From Rhyacophila brunnea (Eukaryota > Arthropoda > Insecta > Trichoptera > Rhyacophilidae), in contig JAGYXB010000687.1 of NCBI GenBank assembly GCA_022495005.1, forward strand, positions 1,674,001-1,738,000: a DNA stretch of 64,000 nucleotides, in the 5' to 3' direction. The notes beneath the pieces are model-generated. The model searched no databases and was not told the origin of the DNA. It saw nothing but the letters and a program-made list of their open reading frames with translations. This document shows, in pieces, positions 1 through 10,500 of this stretch (its first letter is position 1; the number at the start of each line of letters is the position of its first letter). The translations under genes and the position numbers were made by a program.

Positions 1-1090
1 GTTGCAATAACTTTTCATTTTTATATTTTAATTTTTTGTAATCGATATGTAACTGTTTGTTTCCATAATAAATTTAAAAAAATACCTACAAATAATTTAT
101 TTTAATACAAGATGATAAGAATTATTTTATTGGCAGTGAATGAATATTTCTAGTGTTCTTTCCTAACTTTTTATACTGAAGTATGTATGAAATTAAGATT
201 TTGACTCATTTCCTGTTCTGTGTATTTCAAATGGTTTCATTCTGGGCCACTGCCTATTCCCTTAGATTTACTACATGCTATAATTATGACGTATTATTAT
301 GTATGGATACTGTAAGCGACGCAATCTATGTTGCCGATATTGGCATCTTAACAATAGACATGTATCTTACGTACTTCACTGTTATGTATAATTCTGCATC
401 GCGCTCTAAAAATATTAACAATAATAGTATCATGAAATGTCAATATGCTTTCTGAGAAGAGTAATAATGGATCATTTTGAGAATGGTAACATCGATTTTT
501 TTATTCATCTTGAGGACCGATATGTTTTTATTCATTTTATCACCAGCATCTCAATTATTATATTTTTAAAAAGTACAGTCCAAACATATCTTAAATGTTT
601 CATAATAAGTAGTGTTGTTTCTTCATAACTTTACACTCCCGGCTCTAGGATGAAAATGATGTAATAGATTCTAAAAATATATGTTTACATAATTATATTA
701 TCTATTTATTTTCTAATCACTACATTTATTAATATAAGTGAATATCATTTCATCTAATTATATGCGAGGTAATTAGACAAAGAGGCGAATCAGTGTAGTA
801 AAAAGTGCAAAGCTATAAAACGTACATTAAATTTAAAATTAGCAAAATAGTTGCAATTGTGATGTTCCGTTCAAGCTAGACTACAGCGAAACTTTCGATA
901 ATCTCTTTTACGTAATGTCGATATATGTATATTCTAGGGCTTCGACTTGTTAATAGATATTTGGTTGATAGACAAATACATTTGATGAGGGTGGTCAGCC
1001 GTACTTGGGACAGAACGAAAGGTCAAGTGTAAAACACGTTCCATTCCACGGCAGGAGTTCATCATTTTGACGTCACATAATATTGATAAC
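1..1090. other. AT-rich non-coding DNA
   Basis: No splice-compatible exon or recognisable repeat was seen. If the beta-subunit exon at 5655 has its upstream exons to the left of the window, this stretch is intronic; that is inference. Confidence 0.5.
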
Positions 1091-1094
1091 AATT

Positions 1095-1190
1095 AAATCA
1101 TCATCATTTATGGCACTACAACCCTTGGCGGGTCTTGGCCTCCTTCAAAAACTTCCTCCATTCTGGACAATCCAGCGCCGAAACTATCCA
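1095..1190. repeat. Fragment of a dispersed retroelement tail
   Basis: A short GC-richer island reads ggcactacaacccttggcg and continues into a pyrimidine-rich stretch. It resembles the 3' tails of non-LTR elements that are scattered in many insect genomes. No coding part survives, so the family is uncertain. Confidence 0.35.
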
Positions 1191-1595
1191 GTTGCTTTGA
1201 CCGAGCATTTTTAAAACTGCTCATTCAATTACCTACATATTATAATTTATATTATAACAGGTAGGTACCTACATTCGATTCAATTAACAGAATTGATTTG
1301 ATATCATTATATTTTTCTAATCTATTCTTGAAATCGGGATCGACTATCAAGATATACAAAGGTATATGTGCATGTATGTATATACAAACATGTACTTAGT
1401 AATTATTTTTATGGAGAAGGACGTCAGACCATGAATTAACATAAAATTGATATAGCGAATGTGTTCCGCGTAGTAAAGAAAGTCGCCTGCGATATAATTT
1501 TTTTTCTTATTAAAAGATTTTTTTAAATTGTGCTTTTACATATTTATATAAATGTTTCACCTTACTGCCTGTTTTAAAAATCCTTCTTTTTCTTT

Positions 1596-1797
1596 TGACC
1601 ATGTCCGATCCTAATAGAATCATATGGGCCTGTTTGTTTGTTTTTGCGAGAAATTAATATCAGCGCCACTTGCTCAACCTATTAGGTCCACACTTAGACT
1701 CATACACAAATTTAGTGTACTTGCCAGACCCAAGATTCGAACCTGGGACCCACGACATTATATGCCGATTGTAAACCGCTCGGCCATCGTAGATGTT
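1596..1797 (-). repeat. tRNA-derived SINE (family A)
   Basis: Read on the minus strand, the head is tRNA-like: an A-box-like TGGCCGAGCGG is followed about 35 bases later by a B-box GGTTCGAATC. The body contains AATAGGTTGAGCAAGTGG and the tail contains AGGATCGGACATGGTC. The same body or tail recurs near 4.6, 41.5, 47.3 and 61.6 kb, so this is a dispersed family. The A box suggests a Ser/Leu-type tRNA ancestor. It is not a functional tRNA because no acceptor stem forms. Confidence 0.75.
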
Positions 1798-1799
1798 TT

Positions 1800-4560
1800 A
1801 AAATTTTGTTAAATAATAATACGTTAAAAATTGATCGATTTAATTGTGAACGTAAACCCTAAATATTATTGTTTCATTAGGTACATTTTTATGAATATTA
1901 CTCAACATTTACATTACATTAATTAGTTTATCTTTCTTAAAAACACTTTTTATGTGCTATTGTAAAATTTAATATATATATCAATGGGTATTTCTTTTAT
2001 CAGGAAAGCATGACAATTGACTATATTCAAAATTATTGCATAATTTCGGAAAGGAAACGATACTTATTGATATTTTTATAGTCTTATCAGGTAACTTCAA
2101 TTAAGTTCAAGATTTATTTTAATCTATACATTTATTGATAAAAATAAAATGCTTGCCTACATTAAAATAATAAAATAAGTAAGGTTTTTTAGCACAATAT
2201 ACACTAATTATTATTAAACGTTTCGTAAAATGTATTTGTATCGTCTTCTGGTTTTGACAAGCAAGTCATTGGTTGTCAACAGTTGGCTCGGAAAAGATGC
2301 GTTTTGCATATCGAATAAACCACTATGATATAAAGCCATTCATTGCCTTGCCTTGCCTATTATGTAACTGAAATTATCATACAGTCAGATTACTGAGAAT
2401 CATTATCATTATCATTCGTAGACTGTTTACTTCTATGACTTCCAGTAACCACGTTGATTAGTCTGCATTCATTATTCAATACAACATACAACAAATTGAA
2501 ATGCAGCAGAATAATAATTACATACATATGCATACTGTCCAACAATATTATGTAAGATAAGAATAAGGTCAAGGCTAAACTATAAAAAACACGTATATTC
2601 TATATTGTAATATATTATACGATATCTTTATTATCTATTATCACATCGGTCTGTTAGTATAGTGGATTAAGTTTTTCTTGTGACTATAGGAAATAGAATA
2701 TTTTTTAAATATTAGTCTTCTGATAAAATTGCTCATTGCAGTTAAAATCATCGTTTACATATTTATTAATACAACCTGTTTGATTTGAGTAAGCGACTTG
2801 AAAGCAGTGGATACGCAACCTTTTATTTTATACCATAATATTATATTATGTTTATAATATTTTATTAATTTGCTTTACTGTTATTTCTCAATGGAAAGAC
2901 ATTAATTCTATTGAATTATTCTAAGCACTGATATAACAAGGCAAAACCAAATTCACCCTTGAGTATATAATAATAATTTAAAGTAAAACAAAACCCGATT
3001 ACTATTTTTAGCAAAGATGTTGCATATATTATAGAAGATGGAAACTTCTGATATTTCCATTTCTAAAGCGCTGAAGTAAATTATTTCAGTCTGCCATGTT
3101 TATGGAAACGTTGCTATGGAAATGAAGATGAAATGTCAGAATTAGAAGTAGTGATCAAGAATTTTCGTCTTGAGAAATTACTAGAAAAGGTGAATCTCGA
3201 AAAATATTTTTTTTCCAAAATCTAAAGAATTATCATTTTTCGAGAAATCATAAACCAGAATTTTGATCATTTGAGAAATTTACACTAGGCAAAAATAACA
3301 CAGCGAGTTAAAACGGAAAAAAAGATAGAATTTCTTAAATTCGCCGGTGAAATAGTTTTTGGTTAGAATAACTTATAAAAGGGTCTCGAATTTGATTTCA
3401 GTCGGCAAAAAATTTGGGCCGGATGGAAAATTTCTCGATAATTCTCGAGAAATGACAAGTCCATAAATCATAATCTCTACTCAGTATGACATTTTATTAT
3501 TTTTTTATAAAAAATACCAGCTAGCCCATTCGTAAGGCCCGAACTCATATTATACAGATGCCAATTTATCAGCACCTGGAGATATAAGTATGCACTTATA
3601 TAAAATTATAAAAAGATATTCGTGATACATACTTACCTAATTATTATTTTTTTAATATATAAAATTGAACCAAATTCTTTCTGTTTTATTTTACAAGAAA
3701 ACATAATATACACTTACCAGTCATTGTTTAAAAAATATTAATCCAAACTAAGATTTTTCAGACACCTACCCTACCCGTTTGCATAATGAAGTGACAAATA
3801 AAAAATACAAGTATTTATTACTATGTAGATACAATTCCACAAATATTTGTTTCAGCGACCCACTTTTTGATTTTTTATAAATTTGATTTGTATATATTTA
3901 AGTACCATGAGTAGAATAGTGTCAGATTCTTGTGGCAGTGCAGGCGACTCATTTAGGTGTTGGTATCATTACTTTCAAATAACACTAAGTTCCAAAATTA
4001 TTTCGTCGTGGCCGCAATGCCTGAAGAGTCTGTCCTTCCTCTAGTTGCCGAATATGCCGAAAAGCTAAATCCGCGGCAATAAATTCTATATTAATACATA
4101 TATAAATTTTAATTTTATCTTGTTTATTGGATCCAAAAAAATCTTAAAACATTATAAAATAATAATATGATTTTATGTAAATTTATAAAAAGTCTCCATA
4201 CGTAGATAGATACTAATAATTATTTATTCGGATTAAAACAGAGCTTATAATTAATTAATATTATACTAAAATATGTCATTGCTTATTTTTTTCATCTTGC
4301 TGTAGAAAAAAACTTACCTAAAATAATCTTACTGCCCAGAAAGGATGTAGGTATTTTCAACTTTGATTTTCTCATGTTGGATGTATTTCTTTTTTAAAAT
4401 ACAAAACTATTCAGAGAAAGATAGTTTTGAAACTACATCATCAAACTACGATCATCACGAGTAAAAGAATATTACCAAAAAAAGCGTCATTCGGGTGTGC
4501 ATTCATGTTCATGTTGGAAAATTTGCGAGATTATTCATTTCTCGTTAAAAACAAAATCTG
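1800..4560. other. AT-rich non-coding DNA
   Basis: No gene is recognised. A pair of loosely palindromic segments around 3150-3480 rich in CTCGAGAAAT-like words could be an old MITE, but the ends are too diverged to call. Confidence 0.45.
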
Positions 4561-4574
4561 TTAATACAAACCTC

Positions 4575-4622
4575 TACTCTGTGGAGGCCCATAATGATCC
4601 TATTAGGATCGGACATGGTCGA
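4575..4622 (+). repeat. SINE family A tail fragment
   Basis: The sequence AGGATCGGACATGGTCG and the preceding words match the tail of the SINE at 1596-1797 in the opposite orientation. Head and body are missing. Confidence 0.55.
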
Positions 4623-4819
4623 AAAAAAAGTCATAGTGGTCCTTTTTGCCATCACTTCCATCTATTTAGAAAGAGACTTTCTTTAAGACGATCTTTAATT
4701 TGTAGACATTTGATTGGTTCTTCTTTACGAGATTGAAAGTTGAATAAAACTTATTTATAATAAATCAAAGGTTGGCTACCAATCCCATTAGCATCACATT
4801 ATTATTATGACGACATGAC

Positions 4820-5570
4820 TAGGGATTCCAATCCCGGGATCCCGAGCTATTTTCGATACCTATGAATCCCGGGATTGATAAACATAATCCCGGGATTTCG
4901 GGATTGATTTTTTTTATCCATTTTTATGGAAAATAAAATAAAAGTGAAAATATAACAGAAAAAATACTTTTAATAAAAAATAACTACATTAGAAATAAAC
5001 TGAGTTTGAATGAAGTTTGATTTATACCCATGTGTAGGTTGCCGATTCATTTTATTTTTTCACATAAATTATTAAAAATTGAAAGATTGGAAAAAAACAA
5101 TGCTTCGCACTATTAACAAAGTTATTCCACCATGATATCATACGTTTTACGGCAGTTTCAGATTTGGCTGACTAATTAGATTTATGAAGCGGAAAGGCCA
5201 TAAGTACGCCATGATTATTTGCTATACTATTTTAAATCTCGCTAATGCATTCATTAAGTTTTTAATATCAGAAACAGCAATCTCCTATTAAATTCACATT
5301 ATTATTTATATTACAATATTATTTACTCCGTTAAACTTGTGTATTTCCAAGATTGAACGTATACAATATTAACAATAAATGTCTTAAATAGTATAAATTA
5401 TACTAGATTTACTTTTGACCGATTTTATCAATGTTATTTGTAAATATAAAATTTTTATATAAACAATGGAAAAAATGCCAATCCCGGGACCAGTCCCGGG
5501 ATCCCGGGATTGTCAAATTGTAATCCCGAAATCCCGGGATCAGAATTTTGGCTCGGGACTGGATTCCCTA
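4820..5570. mobile_element. hAT-type non-autonomous element (MITE) with 8-bp TSD
   Basis: The element starts TAGGGATTCCAATCCCGGGA and ends in the inverted form, GGATTCCCTA. It is flanked by an exact 8-bp duplication GACATGAC at 4812-4819 and 5571-5578. Both subterminal regions are packed with ATCCCGGGAT palindromes. An 8-bp duplication with short inverted ends is typical of the hAT superfamily. No transposase remnant was recognised inside. It lies about 85 bp upstream of the beta-subunit exon at 5655. Confidence 0.85.
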
Positions 5571-5654
5571 GACATGACCTCTTGCAAGGTTGGTTCCTTT
5601 ACCCGGCGACTCGATATTTCAGTCATAACATATTATCATTTTTTATCTTTCCAG

Positions 5655-5764
5655 TGAACCGGATTGTAAACATCGAGTGCCGAGCGTGGGCCAAGAATAT
5701 AGAATACGTCGGGGGACATCGCGACCGCAAAGGATCCGTGCACTTCGAGCTGATGATAGACTAG
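5655..5764 (+). CDS. nrv: Na+/K+-ATPase beta subunit (nervana family), last coding exon
   Basis: The beta subunit is the single-pass glycoprotein partner needed for folding, plasma-membrane delivery and K+ handling of the Na+/K+ pump; in insects it is also part of septate junctions. This exon follows an acceptor ending tctttccag and enters in phase 1. It encodes the C-terminal strand motif IVNIECRAWAKNI, whose Cys forms the last conserved disulfide of the family, and ends in GSVHFELMID and TAG at 5762-5764, the usual C-terminus of arthropod beta subunits. The phase-1 final intron matches that of the minus-strand paralogue at 10500. No upstream exon was found in 1-5650, so the gene continues leftwards or its last intron exceeds 5.6 kb. 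Family assignment is from recognised motifs; which nervana paralogue it is cannot be settled. Confidence 0.85.
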
Positions 5765-8204
5765 ACTTGAATACGAGTGGCAATCTCCCGGATGGGCATC
5801 CATCACCGATGAACATTGCAAGATATAACTTTGCCAGTGGAAAGACCTTGGCCGAGAAATAGAAATCCGAGTGGAAAAGTAACTCAAGGTCGTTTTAAAT
5901 ATTGTATAAAATATAAATAGATTATATTATAATTCGTTAATTATTATGTTAATTTTACCATAGGGCGTGAATTTTTAGTTGAATTATAATGTTATAAATA
6001 ATATTATTGATGAATAATAATTGTGATTTACTATCTTATATTCTGTCATTGCCAGATGCGTACACAGGAGTTTCCCCATTTGCAGGTTTTTATAATGAAT
6101 TCTGAGAGATATGATGATTATTTTCAGTATTGTCTATAATTTTTATATTTCAATCCATGTTATGACCATGTTACTAGTAATATAATTTTTTCTTTGATTA
6201 TCAATGTATTTCGTAAATGTACCTTCTTTTATTTATTGGTAGGTACATTACAAAAACTGTTAAAAATGATTGTATAGCTACACAATTATTATAAGTTATA
6301 TCAATATAGATATTAATCGCGAATTATTATATAAATATTCAATTTACTTTATAGAAAATTTCGGTATTTTATTTTCAGAAAAACCTACCTCGACTGTGAA
6401 TATTTTAATGATTTTAGATATTGACTTGAAGCGCATCTTGTATATCTTGTAAATTGTATTGTTATTTTATTGTCAAATCACATAACGACAATGTAGTGTC
6501 TGGGTCTCTTGCAAATCGCAAAACAGTGGGACGCCACTGCAATACAAAGAACATTCTAGGTAGGTAACTAATATAATATACATAATATATACTATAGTCT
6601 GGTTTTTATAACTATAAAACAAATGATATGAGCAGGTAATTATTATTTTTAGCAGTATTTTTGACAAAAGAGGAAAGTAAATCAAAATATTTAATTTTAA
6701 GATAACCATGAATCTATGTATTATAATTTAGTTAAATTTCGCAACTAATAAATAAGTAAGTAGTATCCACTGTATTTAAATTAGGTAGTAGTAACCCATT
6801 TATGCTGGCTTAGATTTACTATAGGTACAAAGGGTAACCGATGGTCCCCAGTGCCTGAATTAAAGATCATCTACGCACTCAATATCAATTATGTAAAAAA
6901 AAAATGATTTTGATTAAATTAAATAATAAGTATGAGTGTTTTTTAAAGAAATATGAAGAGAGGGTATTGTTAAAAAATATATATTTTTTTTAAATTAGAA
7001 GCCTACATTTTAATAATTATTTTTTTTGGAGTCCCCGGTATATATTAACCCAGGGGCCCAATTAAGGATAAATCCGCCCCTGCATTTGTGTACACCACTT
7101 TACATTAAAATAACAATTTATATATTCCTTGTTCAAAAATATTACTATACAAAGAAAAAATATATATATAAATATTACCTAAATTGTTAAATGCTAAGTG
7201 ATTTGAATATTTTTGTGAGTAAGGATTGCAAGAATATATAATTAGTATATTTGGAAGGTAGGTACTTAAGCCGTGAACGCTGTGCCTAGTTTTGGAAATA
7301 TTGTATTGATGTATTATAAGTTTTAAATAATGAAGCGGGATATTTTTTGTATATTTTACATTGTGATGTCTACAATTTATCGTTTATCATAATATTATAT
7401 TGGTGTATTTCTATGAGAATTAAAAATAATTAAGTAGGTATTTATGTCCAAAGTAAATTTGGAAATCTTTTGTAATTATGTACTTACAACAATTTATTAT
7501 ACATTCCGGAATCAATAAAAAAATGTTTTATTCATTCACTTACCGTTTTAAAAACCATTATAATGCCAATTATCACACTTAAGATTGTTTCTAAAGCAGT
7601 AAAATATGAAATCAATATCAATATATTCCTCTTGGATACTAGAATAAACTTAGTAAACTAGTCATTGTGACAAACTGTTTATAGAAATATCTTCCTAATA
7701 CTATAAGTCAGTTTTGTAGGAATAAAACTGACGTATGAAAACCTTCATCCCGCGCGATCAAATGGTATAAGTGCTAATGAATATAATGAAAATGAAGATG
7801 ACACATGTGAATGTAAGAAAAATATTATTTATTATAGTTTATTGTAGGTTATTGTATGCAGATCTGCTTTAGTTACAAAGTCAAAGGGTTATCAACGAGT
7901 TATACCTACTTACTGGTTTCAATACAGAAATGATTTGATGCTATAATATTTTCTATAATTATTTCACGATTATAACAAAGCAGTTATATTAATAGTACAC
8001 ACCTATTAATAAAAAAAAAAAACTGTTTTTATGAAAACAAAATAAATACGACATAATATTATATATTAAAAACTGTACAGTATTTCTTTAAAACTCATCT
8101 GAACCTACTTTTAAATCCCTGAGAGCTATTTAATATTGTAGAGATGGCTTTATTTTGTGGATATATACATCTTGAAACATTCTTGATTTTTTTAGCAGCT
8201 AGCC
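5765..8204. other. 3' flank of the plus-strand beta gene and intergenic DNA
   Basis: The first about 120 bases after the stop remain GC-richer and are probably 3' UTR. Beyond about 5.9 kb the DNA is AT-rich with no coding signal. A short GC-rich patch near 7030-7085 (gtccccggta ... cgcccctgc) looks like the end of a degraded DNA element. Confidence 0.5.
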
Positions 8205-8804
8205 CAGGGATGGCGAATCTATAATACTTAGTGACATGCATAATTTATCTTAAATTTACTTAATCAACCAACACTGGCTTATTTAATTGGCATTTAAACA
8301 AATTATGTGACAATTTAAGTAATACTTTTTTAGTCTATGAATAAAGTAGTAGGTATTCTTATTGCAAAATGAGAATGAAACTCGTTAAGTACACGATAGG
8401 TACATTAATTTAAAGAGAAAAAAACCGGTTCAGTACCACTTTGACCATCTTTGGGTAAACATAATATGACTGCAAACAATTATTTTCATCAGTGAATTAT
8501 TTCAAATCAAAAGAAAAATATCACCTAGGTAACGGTTTGACTGATATGAAGATATAAGTACCTAGGGACAAGTTTTGCTGATAAACCACGTCTTTGATTA
8601 TATTCGAAAAGCCTTCAATCATGAACCGTGAATAAATAAATTGATATCACACAAACGACAAATATCTTGTAGCAAATTTACAATAAAACCACCTCGAAAA
8701 AACTTAAGTATTTTGTTTCTTTAATCTATCCGAAACTGGACTGTTTTTTTCAATATTTTTGCATATATTTTGACACACTTGTAGGAAAAGGTTCGCCATC
8801 CGTG
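8205..8804. mobile_element. hAT-like MITE with CAGGGATGGCGAA ends
   Basis: The left end CAGGGATGGCGAATCT is matched in inverse by TTCGCCATCCGTG at the right end, giving a 600-bp element with imperfect inverted termini. Ends of the form CAGNGATGGC are common in hAT families. I could not find a clean 8-bp flanking duplication, so the copy is old or the ends are slightly misplaced. Confidence 0.5.
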
Positions 8805-9108
8805 CTTTAGTTTAGGCTATCATTGTGTTAATTTAAATATATGAAAAATATAACTAAATAAATCTATTGCACAAAATATCAAAACAAATAATAATATAGG
8901 CATGTACATTGAAGTCCTATTAAACATACAACATTGCAATAATAATAGCTGCAAATAGAATACATTCTAAGCTCTGATCAACTCGAATCCATAAATTAAT
9001 AAATAAAGGTAATTCGGCATTCAGTTATTCTAAACTAAACGAAGTCTTCACTACTTGACCAGAGATGTCTATACTTTTTTTGTCATAATATTATTCACTC
9101 CTGGAGTA

Positions 9109-9840
9109 CAGTAAAACCTCAATATAATGGACTAATGGGATGATATATCAAGACACACCCGTTGTAGAGTGACGTTAATGTTCGATGTCGACGCACATGC
9201 TTTCGGTAGGTAATCCTGCTTTGAAATAAGAATCAAATTTTGTTTCCACTTTTGAAGTCTGACAATCAACTCTCTAAAATTACGAAAATGTGTGTAATAT
9301 AGGTAGTTGAAATTCGTTATCTGACAAATAGTCAATAAATGTTATTAGATCGTCGAGATGCGATGTTATCACTGACAACTTTATTTTTGGGTGTGTTGTT
9401 TTTTCTTCCTCGCTATCTTCACTTCCATCCTCAATTTCCAAGATCATAACTTCATCTGTTATTTCACTTTCAGTCATGATGTGATACCCAGAGTCATCCA
9501 CCTTCATCTATTTCTAACCATTATAAACTTATTAAATGGAGTAATAAATGGATTTATTCACTTCGAATAAATAAATTAAGCTGCTGTGCAGCCGCGTGAA
9601 TGCGCAGCCAGCATTGCAGCAAACGTCAGTGCTTCGTTCAGTCTACGAGCAGGATGGCATTATGACTCGAATTCGAGTGTGAGAGGCATGACATGATTAT
9701 CACGCACAGCACATTGTTTACAAGCGGTGACATTTGGATTTAAACATGTATAACGTTAATAGGATGTTTTTAACAATTTTCACATTTGAGCGAATATTTT
9801 GTCAGTTATATCCGAAGTCCGTTATATCGAGGTTCTACTG
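9109..9840 (-). mobile_element. pogo/Tigger DNA transposon, internally deleted
   Basis: The ends CAGTAAAACCTCAATATAA and, inverted, CAGTAGAACCTCGATATAA are the classic pogo/Tigger terminal repeats, flanked by TA at 9107-9108 and 9841-9842. At 732 bp it is far shorter than an autonomous Tigger (about 2.4 kb) and keeps only the 3' end of the transposase. It lies directly downstream of the stop of the acidic-tail beta gene (9983) and may border or enter its 3' UTR. Confidence 0.85.
9280..9507 (-). pseudogene. Tigger/pogo transposase C-terminal remnant
   Basis: This 75-codon open frame sits inside the Tigger element in the orientation expected for its transposase. It contains GYHIMTESEI, an acidic run SEDSEEE, then HLDDLITFIDYLSD, the layout found at the extreme C-terminus of jerky/Tigger-type transposases, after the DDE domain. 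The DNA-binding and catalytic parts are absent, so it cannot be active. Confidence 0.7.
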
Positions 9841-9982
9841 TATATGCATTATTTTTTCCAGAATACAAATAAACAAAATAAAAGACAAGTACCAGGGAAG
9901 TCATGTTTTTATTAACTACCTACCTACTTAAATTATTTATTAAATTATTGTGCAATTCATAAAAAAATTTAGTAGGTGATAA

Positions 9983-10500
9983 TTATTTTCCTGAGTCCAT
10001 AGCATCACCATTATCCATTTCATCGTCATCCTCATCCTTATCTACTTTGTCATCCTTGTCATCATTCACATCGTCATCCTCACCCACATCGACATTATCA
10101 TCCTTACCCTCATCCACATTGTCATCCTCATCCTCATTCACATCATCATCCTCATCCTTATCTACTTTGTCATCCTTGTCATCATTCACATCGTCATCCT
10201 CACCCACATCCACATTATCATCCTTACCCTCATCCACATTGTCATCCTCATCCTCATTCACATCATCATCCTCATCCTCATTCACATCATCATCCTCATC
10301 CACATCGTCATCGTCATTGTCAACATCATCATCATCGTCATCTTCATCATCATCATTATCATTTGAGTTGTAATGGAAAATATTCGGTTTCCTTATCCTT
10401 GATTTTTCCTTTGTCTTCACACGTATCTTAAATGTTCTATTGATAATGAAATCGTCTTTTACCCATAATTTACACGTCAATGATATCTTGGAGTTGGCTT
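9983..10500 (-). CDS. Beta-subunit paralogue exon 8 (last strand plus acidic tail)
   Basis: Acceptor TTATTTTCTAG. The first part, KISLTCKLWVKDD, matches IVNIECRAWAKNI of the plus-strand paralogue and supplies cysteine 310; FKIRVKTKE stands where other beta subunits end (GSVHFELMID). A basic linker with KEKSRIRKP follows, then about 125 residues composed almost only of D, E, N, V, K and G, ending MDNGDAMDSGK and a stop at 9983-9985. The tail is encoded by the 120-bp tandem repeat at 10023 onwards. An AATAAA hexamer lies about 40 bases past the stop (minus strand, near 9940). Whether the tail is translated in vivo is inferred from the open frame. Confidence 0.8.

Noticed and set aside
3150..3480. 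Possible old hAT element with CTCGAGAAAT words
   Set aside because: Arms are only loosely similar and no flanking duplication could be found.
3900..4085. Possible exon ending MPEESVLPLVAEYAEKLNPRQ
   Set aside because: The peptide looks protein-like for about 20 residues, but no splice sites or family match supports it.
10047..10373. Ser/Thr-rich plus-strand open frame
   Set aside because: Shadow of the CATCNTCATCC minisatellite; the opposite strand is explained by a spliced gene.
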